NCBI RefSeq assembly: GCF_033958435.1
Contig: NC_134137.1
Coordinates: 177,953,501 to 178,017,500, forward strand
Source: Carettochelys insculpta
Taxonomy: Eukaryota; Chordata; Testudines; Carettochelyidae
Direction: 5' to 3'
Length of the DNA: 64,000 nucleotides
In this document: positions 35,981 to 49,300 of the stretch, piece by piece
Layout: each line of letters begins with the position of its first letter
How positions within the stretch are numbered: position 1 is the first letter of the stretch
Program-made: the position numbers and the translations under genes
The notes under the pieces: model-generated
Told to the model about the DNA's origin: nothing
The model's database searches: none
Seen by the model: the letters and a program-made list of their open reading frames with translations, nothing else

Positions 35981-37207
35981 CAAGACAGGTAATAAGTAAA
36001 TTATATACTGTAATTTTAAGAACAATTTTACACTGAAACAGCCAAAACAAGAGAACATGATAAGTAGAAAACAACTTTAATATGAATTTGAAACCTTTTT
36101 TAACTATGTACATTAACACTTAAAATGTTGAAAGTATACATTTAACCACAAGAGATAAACTGCCATCTAAAACTCTTTTTCAGATAAAGCCAGTTGAAGG
36201 TTCTCCATTTATTTAACCATTGTCTTATATTTTCTTTTAAACAGAGACAGTGTATTACATAAAGTACTCCCAAATCCTGCACCTCTTCAGCCTCTACCAC
36301 TGGGGCAGGGCTTTCAAAGGGTAGTATGTTTCAAAATATTTGAATTTTAGCCACACATAAAAGTGCTAAAACAATCAATTAAAATTTTTAGCAATTTTTC
36401 TTTTCTTTTTTTCTTTTTTGCTGGGTGTTGGACTAAGAAAATACAGGGAAAACTAATAATTTCAACATATATATTGCAATCTCTTGTGTTGCCAGAAAAT
36501 TTCTTACCTGTATTTTTTATACTGACAATGAATTGATGAATCTGTTTCTATTGTTGAATGCGCATAATCTTTAAACCAAGAGATTTTTCACTTCCTTGCA
36601 TTTATGAGTTTGTGACTTCTACTTCAATTATCATTTATATTGCATTACATTTTTAAATGTGGAATGCATAAACATTAAATATCCCAATGGAATGAAAGTT
36701 AGGAGCGTATAACTATCTTTCAAATTGCTAAACTTAATTGTGCTACATGGAAGTCAATTGCCTCATGGAAACAGCTATTAGTCACATTTAAACATTATGA
36801 GAACAGACAAATCCTTAAAAATTGCACTCTTTTGCAAGACACAGACTTGATGTAAGATTTACTACTTTTAAAAATATCACTGAGATGATTATGAAGGAGA
36901 CCCTTAGGTTGTCACAACATTTCTGGACCAATATTGCCTACAAACACTATGCTTTATTACACGGTTGACACTTACTGGTTTAGAAAGAGGTCTTCAAAAG
37001 GCCAATACAAACACAGTTAAATTCTGACTATTTTCACATCTCCAAAGCTGTATTTTTACAGAAACTCAGTCTTTTCTGCTACAGATACCTTCCTTCCACA
37101 GTACCTGATGTCAAACCCCATTAACATGCCATTTAACTGCTGTAAATCTATTATATATAGAAAGGAAATTTATTTTCTGGTCTATTGGCATTGCCCCAGA
37201 CAGTGAG
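35981..37207. other. Between the last MITE and CHAF1B; includes the CHAF1B 3' UTR
   Basis: AT-rich. On the - strand the CHAF1B 3' UTR starts at 37207 and runs left. TTTATT at 36953-36958 (AATAAA on -) is the nearest polyadenylation signal. Further TTTATT sites exist to the left. Confidence 0.5.
36953..36958 (-). terminator. CHAF1B: Candidate CHAF1B polyadenylation signal
   Basis: AATAAA on the - strand about 250 bases after the stop codon. Confidence 0.4.
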
Positions 37208-37347
37208 TTATTGAAGTTTTGGGCTTTGATTGTTTGAACTACAGCTGCTTTGGTCTTCAGGAGATGCAGAGACAGGAGTTTCATCAGTTCTGGGACGTTT
37301 AGATGCTGGGGGATTGTGCACAGGATCATCTGAGGGAGAAGGTGTCT
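37208..37347 (-). CDS. CHAF1B: CHAF1B last coding exon
   Basis: Encodes [20 protein letters not shown] then [15 protein letters not shown], ending SPKLQ and TAA. KRPR-TDE parallels KRPRLDE near the human C-terminus, probably part of the nuclear localisation region. Acceptor ATCTTTCAG. 140 nt to the stop. Confidence 0.92.
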
Positions 37348-40300
37348 CTGAAAGATTGGGAAATAATGAAATTCACTTAGTTTGATTTCATGTTTATGAT
37401 TATTAATTTTAAAAAATTAAGATGGTGGGTTGTCAGTCCTAGATACCAAACTCCTTTAACCACTATATGGGTATTGCACAGGAGCAGCAATGAAAGCTGG
37501 CCTGTACAACGCACCAGTATGATGTGGAGGTTACTATCTCAATGCCAACTCATTTCTGAGGGTTGAGACTGACAGACAGAGTTCTAATTAACAAAAATTG
37601 TGTTCCTGACAACTAATATGGACATCTACCACTAGCCTGAAAACAACAAATCAATCTATATTGTCCAAATTACCATCAATAGCAGTAGCTTCCAAACCTG
37701 TGGGTGGAGATGCAAGATTCTGAATTTGTCATTAACTCTCTCTGTGTTCATATTTGAATTAGACTTTCCTATTTACCAAACAAGACATAGATCCATAACA
37801 ACATAATTTGGAATGGAACAGCTGAGCAGAAACAATTCTTGTTATATATTATGACCAGAAAGTTGCTTACCATGTTGAATTGCTTCTGAGGAGTGAGGTG
37901 TGGAGGTTAGATTTGTATGCATTGAGTCTGCAGTTTCTGTCTTTAGAGGAATCAAGTTTACTCTCCTTAAAAATAAACCAGAGATACAGTTCAAGTGCCT
38001 TTAATGACTCACTTCTGCAAAATTTTCTTTAAAGCATGTAAATACTGCTTCAGTTAACGACAGTGATATAGATACATACATGCACACTTTCCCTGGTTAT
38101 CTATGGAACAAGACTGTGAACAGAAAATTTAATTCTTAAAGACAGAATTGTTTCAATTATTAGATACTCTTTCCTTGACTTAGCAAGTGGCTATAGAGCA
38201 ACACAATGCTGGATTCTTGACTTCAAATCAAATTACAGTAAACTCTCAATTCTATAGACCCCGATTTAGCAGACTTTGGGAACAACAGACATCCACCAGC
38301 CCCTCCATCGTTCCCAAAAGAAAGTATGTACATGCTGGAGACTCACCAGAGCCGTCACTGGAGGGCTAGAGGAGCCACCACCAAGACTGAGGCCTCTGCC
38401 ACTTCTACCCATTGCCCTGGCTGGAGGAGCTGCCACTTCCAGCTGCCACAGCCTGGATCGCCACCACCTCTGGAGCCACCATGTGGTCCTCTCACCAGGG
38501 TTGGGGTGTGTACACAGGCAGGTGGGAGGAGAACGTGGCAGCTCCAGCAGTGATGGTCCAGACCTTGGCAAGATCTGGAGGCTCTGGTGAGTTGCCCATT
38601 TAGTTGGGGAAAGCGGGGGTGGGGTGGGGGGGTGGCGCGCTATGGCAAATGCAGAAAACATTACCATTTAACAGAATTTCAGGATTAGCGGACACCCCTG
38701 CCCCCATTAGTCTGTTAAATTGAGTGTTTACTGTATACACATATGATTTTGATAAACTCAGAGAGTTGGAAGATAAGGTCCCATGGAAAGCAAAACTGAG
38801 GGGAAAAACAGCTGAGGAGAGTTGGCAGTTTTTCAGAGACACATTATTAAGGGCCCAAAAGCAAGCTATCCCGCTGCGTAGGAAAGATAGAAAATATGGC
38901 AAAAGACCGCCTTAGCTTAACCAGGAGATCTTGCATGATCTCAAAATAAAAAAGGAATTGTATAAAAAATGGAAACAAGGACAAATTACAAAGGATGAAC
39001 ATAGGCAAACAACACAAGAATGCAGGAGCAAGATTAGAAAGGCTAAGACACAAAATGAGCTCAAACTAGTTACAGGCATAAAGGGAAACAAGAAGGTTTT
39101 TTATAAATATATTAGAAACAAGAGGAAGACCAGGGACAGGGTAGGGCCATTGCTCAGTGAGGAGGGAGAAACAGTAACAGGGAACTTAGAAATGGCAGAG
39201 ATGCTTAATGACTTCGTTTCGGTCTTCACTGAGAAGTCTGATGAAGGAATGCCCGACACAGTGAATGCTAGTGGGAAAGGGGTAGGGTTAGAAGTTGAGA
39301 TAAAAAAAGAACAAGTTAAAAAATCACTTAGGAAAATTAGATGTCTGCAAGTCAACAGAGACTGATAAAATGCATCCTAGAATACTTAAGGAGCTGACAG
39401 AGGAGGTATCTGAGCCTTTAGCTATCATCTTTGGAAAATCATGGGAGACAGGAGAGATTCCAGAAGACTGGAAAAGGGCAAATATAGTGTCCATCTATAA
39501 AAAAGGGAATAAGAATAACCCAGGAAATTAGACCAGTCAGCTTAACTTCAGTGCTAGGAAAGATAATGGAGCAGGTAACTAAAGAAATCATCTGCAAGCA
39601 CTTGGAAGGTGGTAAGGTGATTGGGAACAGCCAGAATGGATTTGTAAAGAACAAATCATGTCAAACTAATCTGATGGCTTTCTTTGGTAGGATAACGAGC
39701 CTTGTGGATAGGGGAGAAGCAGTAGATGTGGCATACCTAGACTTTAGTAAAGCTTTTGATACGGTCTCACATGATATTCTCATCAAAAAACTAGGCAAAT
39801 ACAATTTAGATGAGGCTACTATGCAGTGGGTGCATAACTGGCTAGATAACTGTACCCAGAGAGTAGTTCTTAATGGTTCTCAATCCCGCTGGAAAAGTAT
39901 AACAAGTGGGGTTCTGCAGGGGTCTGTGTGAGGGCCCGTTCTGTTCAACATCTTCATCAATGATTTAGATATTGGCATAGAAAGTACACTTATTATGTTT
40001 GCAGATGATACCAAGCTGGGAGGGGTTGCAACTGCTTTGGAGGATAGGGTCATAATTCAAAATGATCTGGCTAAATTGGAGAAATGGTCTGAGGTAAAAA
40101 GGATGAAGTTTAAGGACAAATGCAAAGTGCTTCACTTGGGAAGGAACAATCAGTTTCACACATACAGAATGGGGAGAGACTGTCTAGGAATGACTACAGC
40201 AGAAGGGGACCTAGGCGTTATAGTGGACCACAAGCTAAATATGAGTCAACAGTGTGATGCTGTTGCAAAAAAAGCAAACATGATTCTGGGATGCATTAAC

Positions 40301-43300
40301 AGGTATGTTGTGAACAAGACACGAGAAGTCATTCTCCCGCTCTACTCTGCGCTGGTTAGGCCTCAGCTGGAGTAGTGTCCAGTTCTGGGTACTGCAGCTC
40401 AAGAAAGATGTGGAGAAGTTAGAGAGGGTCCAGAAAAGAGCAACAAGAATGATTAAAGGTCTAGAGAATGTGACCTATGAAGAAAGGCTGAAAGAATTGG
40501 ACTTGCTTAGTTTGGAAAAGAGAAGATTGAGGGGAGACATGATAGCGGTTTTCAGGTATCTAAAAGGGTATCATCAGGAGGAGGGAGACAACTTGTTCTT
40601 CTTGGCCTCTGCGGATAGAACAAGAGGCAATGGACTTAAACTGCAGCAAGGGAGGTTTAGGTTGGACATTAGGAAAAAGTTCCTAACTGTCAGGGTGGTC
40701 AAACAGTGGAATAAATTGCCAAGGGAGGTTGTGGGATCTCCATCGCTGGAGATATTTAAGAACAGGTTAGATAGATGTCTATCAGGGATGGTTTAGACAG
40801 TACTTGGTCCTGTCATTGGGGCAGGGGGCTGGACTCAATGGCCTCTCGAGGTCCCTTCAGTCCTAGTGTTGTATGATTCTATGAAAGACAGTGATATTTT
40901 TTAAATTAAAGCTGGCTGCTAAGACAAGGTTTCTAATCTCCCTCTTAAAGTCCTTCAACGGCAGTGGACTCTCTTATCTATACCACCACTGGACAGTTCT
41001 GACTTTGCCCAGTAATCCAGAATGTTGAGTTCAGCAAAACTCAAACATCAGAAAACCAGGAAATACAGAGTTAAGGTAAATACTCATGCAAATTCGACTT
41101 TTTCCAGCTGGAACAACTAATAGCCACTGAGAATGCGCCATGTGCATGGCTGATGTGTTCACTATACAAATATTGAATGGTGAAGGAACTAGGTTGTGCA
41201 GGTTGACAGGGGTATGTTTGCGAGCTAAAGAGACGGGCATTAGGTTGAGGAATGTCACAGAGCTGTGGTTGTAATACGAGACCAAGGTTTGTGAGACCAC
41301 ATATATGCAAGTAAAGGGAAGGGGAACACATACTCAGAGGAGATAGTCTGGATTATTTTACTGCACATTTGTAGGTTCTCTCAGTAGTACGGTGTTGAGA
41401 GAGGGAGGGCAGTGAATGGGTCTTGCCAATTAGAGCTGTCAGTGAGGTGAGATCTGAGTACAGCCCTTAGGTTTACAGACAGGTAAAGGAAAACATGAGT
41501 GCAGAAGGTTACATTTTGAGTAAGAATGAAGTGGCTATTAAATTTCACAAATGTGTTGTTGTCAGGAGAGTGGCCTAAATGAGTGCAGGGCAAGTAGCTT
41601 CTTTCCTGTACAATGAAAAGTCAGAGTGCCAATATGTTTGTTATGAGTGTTTGGGGACATCACTCAAAAAAGATAAGTTAAGGTTACATGGGCATGGGAG
41701 CGTATCTTAATTTTGCATTTCTTGCTTTTCTAGAGTTTGAGTTTTCCGAACTCAAAGCTCTGGAAGGAGAGGAGCGGTCACTGGGAGACCTTAATGCTGC
41801 ATTAACAACGGATTTTTTTTTAAATCCATTTAATTTCCTAGGTTATTTTTCAAACAGAAATAAAAACCAGCTGGCAGGAGTCAGTGATAACTATGGCAGT
41901 TGTAGATAGCAAGCAAGCCAAGCAGACCACCAATCCTGGCCCTATACCTGACTCAACCCACCAGCTACCCCTGTACCTCCCTGTTTGGCTGCCCTGCCAG
42001 CTATGCCACTCCATCACTTTTTGTCCAGGCTTCTTCCCAACACAGACTCCACATGCAGCGTGGAGGGAATGTTTCAGAAATGTTCATGTGCCAGTGTAAC
42101 CAGGTTTGCAACTGGACCTGGTCTGAAATCCAACCTTTCCCCTATGGGAAGACCCCAACATTTGTCCAGAGCCACCTTAACGTTCTGAAAAGCAACTGTA
42201 TTCTGTATACTGCTGCACTGAATATGGATTTCTCCTCACGGCTCCATCCCATGTATTCTCAGTAGATGCAGCACACCGCTCTACACATTGATCTGCAGCA
42301 TAGCAGGTTCTGAGAGGTCTGAAGCAGCTAATTTACCCCAATGGGATGGTCTCACTTGACTAAGAACATCTCAAGGAGATGAATAAGACTTGAACAAACA
42401 GCTCTGAGACATGTGAACTGGTCTATTCATGTCAAAAGGTGCTTCCATTCACCCCTTCCCAGTATTACAGAGTTTCTGATGTGTGCCATAGATACCCATC
42501 CTCAGCTCTTCAACCCAGCACCAGTGGTGTCTTTAGTGTTCTTGGTGCGTTCCTGTTCTGAGCTCCCCACATCCTGGTTCAGAGGAAGAGGCAAGAAAAG
42601 GGGCTAACACTGCACCAGTAGGGCAAGCCTGCTCCAGAGCACGACTCCCAAGGTGGGGACTCAAACTGACATTGTGTGGATGAATCAAACTCACATAATT
42701 GCTATTTTTCACCTGAAGCTATCCAGCTAGTGTGAAACTTCTAAGGTCAGTAAATTTGTTAACTCCTCTGCCCATGCATGCTTGGCACAATTTATTAGTC
42801 ATGCAGGTTGACTGGTGAGTTTTTGCATGTCTTAACTGGAGAAGTAAAATGTTTTAAATGCAATGTTTTCATTTGATTTTCCCCAAATACCTGGTGGGTG
42901 CCATGCACTCTGTGGGGGTAATGCTCAAGTCTTTGGGATGCTGGGCAATGATCTGTATTTGTCAACAAAAGTACAGGTTGCTTGAATCTGTCAATTTTAA
43001 GAAAATCTGGGGGGAGGGGTTGGGAGAAGGGGCTGTATCCCTTATATCTCTTAGTTAACTGGTCCTAAATTTGGATGGCTAACAGAATCCCACATCCCCA
43101 TGAAGTATACTAAATTTCAAGCCAATCTGAGAAGCAATTAAGAGAACACTTTAGAGGCAAGCTTTAAACAAAAATGTGTCTTAACCTTAACTAAGGCCCA
43201 GAGCATTGCCCAGCATCTCAAAGGCTCGAGTATTACTCCCACAGAGTGCATGGCACCCACCAGTGATTTTTGGGGAAAATCAAATGAAAACATTGCCTTT

Positions 43301-46300
43301 AAAAGATTTTACTTTTCCAGTTAGACATGCAAAAACTCACCAGTCAACCTGCATGACTAATAGATTGTGCCAAGCATGCATGGACAGAGGAGTTAACAGA
43401 GCTCTCACTTTGCTATAATTAAGTTGCAAACTTAGGAACTAAAAGTCATTTTGACCTTTTACTTGGAGCACAAATGAATCACAAAATAATGACAAATAGT
43501 TACAGACTTTTTCTTACCCTCCATACTTTTAAAGTAGGACAAGAACAGCTTGTTTTGGCTTTCACACTTATCACTGGAAACAGTAACAAATCTTACCTTG
43601 GTGTCTTGCTCCAACCTTGTAAAGCATTAAGAGTAATCCTCCTGGGTTGGTGTACTCTAGCAGTCTGGCTGGCTGGCTGCATGGGTTTCCTCTCATCTAA
43701 GGATGGAACTGGAATATTTCTGATGCCAACTGGTGTTGAAGGAAAATCCTTGTTGGTTATTATTGCTGCAGGTGTTTTAGGCTGGTTAGTGAGATTACTT
43801 GGTTCCATGGTCCTGTTTGGAGGGGTTCCATCAACTGGCCTGGGAACTGGGGTGACAACTTTGTGTGAATGACTCTTCTTCATTTTCTTCTCAGTTGTGG
43901 TAGGGGTTGTGAAACACAGCACTGGTTTCTCTTTCAATGGTGTTCCAAGCTCACCCTCCTCAAATGTAACAAAAGAGCAGTATCCATCCGTGGAAGAAAT
44001 AGCAAGAAATGATCCATCGCTGGACCTGTTTGGGGTTTTTTTTCCAGAGGAAAAGAAAATTGGAAAATCTGAGCTAGTTCTGACCACTCCTCCCAGAAAA
44101 TATCCTGTCTCAATCACACAAATTGCTCCATCTCTAACTAAATGTGTAAATGTAAATAAACCTGAAATGACCTCAAAGACATCATCTAATTCGAATAATA
44201 GTTCATGAAGCCCAGGCTTAACAACTGATTTAGTTCTTCTTGCGCTGTCTGTGGTACAGAATTACCCATTACTACCAGAAGGTTGGTGCAGACAAGGTAG
44301 AATTGCATAGTTTACCTGCAGGAATACAAATAGTCAGCATCTTTTAACCATTTCTAAACTGGGGCTGAGCAGCTCTCCCTGGCCGTGTCTACACGTGCAC
44401 ACTACTTCGAAGTAGCGGCGCCAACTTCGAAATAGCGCCCGTCACGGCTACACGTGTTGGGTGCTATTTTGAAGTTGAAATTGACGTTAGGTGGCGAGAC
44501 GTCGAAGTTGCTAACCCCATGAGGAGATGGGAATAGCGCCCTACTTCGAAGTTGAACGTTGAAGTAGGGCACGTGTAGACGATCTGCGTCCCGCAACATT
44601 GAAATAGCGGGGTCCGCCATGGCGGCCATCAGCTGAGGGGTTGAGAGACGCTCTCTCTCTCCAGCCCCTGCGGGGCTCTATGGTCATCGTGTGCAGCAGC
44701 CCTTAGCCCAGGGCTTCTGGCTGCTGCTGCCGCAGCTGGGAATCCAAGTTGCATGCACAGGGTCTGCAACCAGTTGTCGGTTCTGTGGATCTTGTGTTGT
44801 TTAGTGCAACTGTATCTGGGAGGGGCCCTTTAAGGGAGTGGCTTGCTGTTGAGTCCGCCCTGTGACCCTGTCTGCAGCTGTTCCTGGCACCCTTATTTCG
44901 ATGTGTGCTACTTTGGCATGTAGATGTTCCCTCGCAGCACCTATTTCGATGTGGTGCTGCCCAACGTCGAAGTTGAACGTCGACGTTGCCAGCCCTGGAG
45001 GACGTGTAGACGTTATTCATCAAAATAGACTATTTCGATGTCGCTACATCAAAATAAGCTATTTTGATGTAGCGTGCACGTGTAGATGTAGCCCCGATCT
45101 ACATTGTAGTCAAACTGTACTGAACAATGAATTGGCTGCATTTCTTGCTCTTTATACTGGCAGTGGTCAGAAGCACCGCAGCAGTAATGTGAATAGGCCC
45201 CTGCTGTTTTCTTCACCAAATATTGACCTTTGGTGAATTAAATAACCTAATTTTCTGTTCATGTTCTCATGCCCTCTTGCCCCAAACATGAGCATCGTTG
45301 ACAGGTTCTGAAAGAAGCCCCATATCAAGTCCTCAGCTGGAAGGATACTGGTTATGGTACAGACACGCTCAACACATGGCCTACTTTCAGATCAATCAGC
45401 AAACATCTGCAGCCCATGTAACTTCCTGAGGCCAATATGGACAGTACACATACGGTGTGGATATGGCCAACACAACACAGAGAGATGCATATGCAGCCCA
45501 CAATGGTAAATCGATTAAGTACAGACCCTAAAGATGAAGGATTGTCCAGTGATTAGGGCCCTGGCCTAGACCATGTTAGTCCTAGGTTCAGTTCCCAGTT
45601 CAGTCACAGACTATGCGAGAACTTAGGTATGGCACTCAGGGAGCTGAGGCACTAGAAGACTATCTGTAAAATGTGGATTATCCCAATGCCCAATCTCACA
45701 GGGTTGTTGTGAAGGAAAAAATACATTGCAAAGTGCTCAGCTACAATAGTAATGATAGAAGAATGACTGATATATGTGTAGAGCAAGAAACAGGATGTTC
45801 CCCTGGACTTCAGAAAGATAAAGATGACAAGCCACCTCATCATGACAAACTGAAAGGATTTATCAGTTACCTACCATGAAATGTCACTCAGGGTGTGATA
45901 ATGTATGTTGGACACATAACCAAAGGGAAAGGACTGCTGCGTATCATAGAAAAGTACAGAATCTTCTGAAGCGACAGCAAACACCAACCGATAGGGCAGA
46001 TTTATTAGAACAGGGACTGACTTCTGTGAAGCTTCATCTGTGAGTATAAAGAACATAACACTGAGAAAAACACACATAATACCATTCCATTATAAGGGTA
46101 TTGCTTATACTAAATTAAAAGTCTGAACAGAGTTTTTATCATTGCAATGTATCATTCTGGCTGAGAAGACGGCACTTCTGTAGAGTCTGTCTTAACTGGC
46201 ATTCTATCATCTGTAACTCTCAAATAACTGGCATTTTAATTTTAGTTACATTTTCCATAACTACTGTTCAGTGAAAGTAAATACAAATAAATACAGCAAA

Positions 46301-49300
46301 TACAGTATGAGTTTACAGTGTACAATATTACTGTTGTTGGTAAATAAAGTACTCTGCATACATTTGTGTTTGTTTCTTACTATCTAATCTTGTTTGTCTT
46401 CAGTGTTACGCATTGCTAGGTATACCACTATTACCCAGAATATTTGACTACCCAGCAACCTCCCAGTCCCAGGGCTGCCTGATATGAAAAAGTTTACTGT
46501 AATTCTATTTTCAAGTACAGACAATTTTCTGGAAAAGCGGCTTTTTGAGTTTAAGTTTCTCCTACTTCATCTTAAGGTAAAAGTAAATGCTTTGGAGGAA
46601 TGTTTGGTCTTTTGGGCCTTTTTAAAATTATTCAAGCGTGAATTAAAATCCTCCAGTTAAACTAGTCAGAAGCTGTTTTTTAACTTTAACTTGGAATCTG
46701 AATAAGCAAAACTCAAAATTTTCTTTAAATTACAGTCATACAAAGTTTATATAAAACACAACTTGTTATGTATTCCATTTTCTTCCTAAATTTATCCACT
46801 ATCAAAATCACTCAAGAGGCACTTAGTGAATTTAAGGCCTTTGAATCAATAAAATAGCTCCTTAGAGCCATGTCTACACGTGCACGCTACTTCGAAGTAG
46901 CAGCACTAACTTCGAAATAGCGCCCATCACGGCTACACGTGTTGGGCGCTATTTCGATGTTAACATTGATGTCAGGCGGTGAGACGTCGAAGCCACTAAC
47001 CCCATGAGGGGATGGGAATAGCACCCTACTTCAAAGCTGAACATCGAAGTAGGGCACGTGTAGACGATCCGTGTCCCGCAACATTGAAATAGCGGTGTCC
47101 GCCATGGCGGCCATCAGCTGAGGGGTTGAGAGACGCTCTTTCTCCAGCCCCTGCGGGGCTCGATAGTCATCGTGTGCAGGAGCCCTTAGCCCAGGGCTTC
47201 TGGCTGCTGCTGCCGCAGCTGGGGATCCATGTTGCATGCACAGGGTCTGCAACCAGTTGTTGGCTCTGTGGATCTTGTGTTGTTTAGTGCAACTGTGTCT
47301 GGGAGAGGCCCTTTAAGGGAGTGGCTTGCTGTTGAGTCCGCCCTGTGACCCTGTCTGCAGCTGTTCCTGGCACCCTTATTTCGATGTGTGCTACTTTGGC
47401 GTGTAGACGTTCCCTCGCAGCGCCTATTTCGATGTGGTGCTGCGCAACGTCGATGTTGAACGTCGACGTTGCCAGCCCTGGAGGACGTGTAGACGTTATT
47501 CATCAAAATAGCCTATTTCGATGTCGCTACATCGAAATAAGCTACTTCGATGTAGGCTTCACGTGTAGACATAGCTTAGATGTGGTACAATAATATCTCA
47601 AAGGAATGTTAAAAGGCCAGGACATAAAATAGTACAACCTGCAGGTACACAGTCAGATTTGCCTTCCAGCCCATTTTCTGTAACTCAAGATCCCCTGAAA
47701 GGGTATATGGTACCTTTATTATGTGCTGGTCTCAACTCAAAGTAGACTGGACAACAGCGAACAGCTAGCGTTGCCTTTCCAGGACAGGGCAAGTGAGCTA
47801 TGGGCCTAGCAGAAAGAAGAAATGTTTTAAAAATACCATGTGAAATAGTAATAAACGCAGACCATTGGCTGCAGTAGTCTGTTAGATGGTAAACATACTG
47901 GCCACTGGATGAATAGATTTCTGTTCCCTGTGTGACTGTCTGGATACTGGGAAGTGAGCAGGCATAAGCCCACCCAGTGCTAAGGCCCCCTCCCCCAGCC
48001 TAGTGGGGTGGAGGGCTACTACTGGACCCAGCACCCAACTCAGTTCTTGGGAGGACGAGCATGGTTAGGCACCAGGAGGAGGATGCTGGGAGCAGCCATT
48101 TCAGGAACTGGCCCAGGGAAGGACTATAGTTCTGGTACTCAAGGAAAACCTACTTGTTGCTGCTGCCCTTAGGGTACCTGGGCTGGAACCCAGAGTAGAG
48201 ATTGGACCCAAGTCCCCATTCCCCCCAACCATATCTGCACCACTACAGAGACATGCCTTGAGAAGGAAGATTGGCACTAAGGAGGATTCTCACGCCAAAC
48301 CGAAATGACTGGACTATGATGAAAATGGCACAGTGGACTGTAACCCTTGCCTCCAAGAAAGGGAGAAAGGCTATGCTGAGGGTCAAAGTGAGCCACTGAG
48401 GCAAGCCCTAACTACCTATGACTGCAGGACCCCCCTGCAAGGCAAAGCCAGAGCTCTTCCACAATAAACACTCCCCTCTATAATTTTAATAAAGAAAATT
48501 TAGGCATATTAAACACTACCTTTTAAGATTTTTTCTCGAAAAAACATATGTAGTGTTTGTTACATTCTCTCCTGATTCAACACAGCCAGCTGAGAAAATA
48601 AAAAAAAGTTTCAAGCCACTGCCCATCAACTGAGAGACACTAAGCACAAAACTTACATTTATTAACATTTTATTCTCCAAGCATTTGCCTTGAGTCAGAG
48701 GGTCTAGGTTTTTGTGATCAGATCCCAACTTGACAATGTATTCTAAATACTACTTTAAATTTATTTTAGTTTCCCTTATATATTGTTCTGAGACAAGCTT
48801 CTCTTTGCTTTTGCAAATGGTTGCACTGTCAAAACCTATAGAGGTAAACAGAGCCTGCTTTGAAGAGTACAGTGAGAGTAAATCAAAACAAAAAATACTC
48901 CCTCTGACAGTGTGGCAATGTTGATATACCAAGAATGCCTCATGCAAGTGTTAATGCCACACTGAAGGTCTGAATCCCCTGGTGTTCTTAAATAAAAAGT
49001 CAGACTGAGCAAACTTATGGGAAAGATATGCTCAATTTAGCCTTCTCTGTAGAAAAGGAAATCACAGGTTGCTACCACCACCAGCAGAATGTAGCAAGAA
49101 CAAGTTACTGTTGATCCCACTTGCTGCTGTAGCACACGGCTATATTTTGCAAAATGTCCGTTACTCTGACATTGCAAAATTGATGTACCTGACAGAAGGG
49201 CAAAGCACCCCTGCAGGATTGCCCCATGTACCTGGTACATCTTCGTTTCACATACCTGGCGTGAGAAGTAAAGAGCCATCAGGAGTGAAACTAAGCCTGC

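Noticed and set aside
38745..40884. A functional host reverse-transcriptase gene
   Set aside because: In-frame stops, three-frame reading and a CR1 3' end show a dead LINE.
44381..47576. Tandem or CRISPR-like repeat array because of recurring TTCGAA blocks
   Set aside because: The short motifs are irregularly spaced and lie inside transposon ends. There are no uniform spacers, and the genome is eukaryotic.
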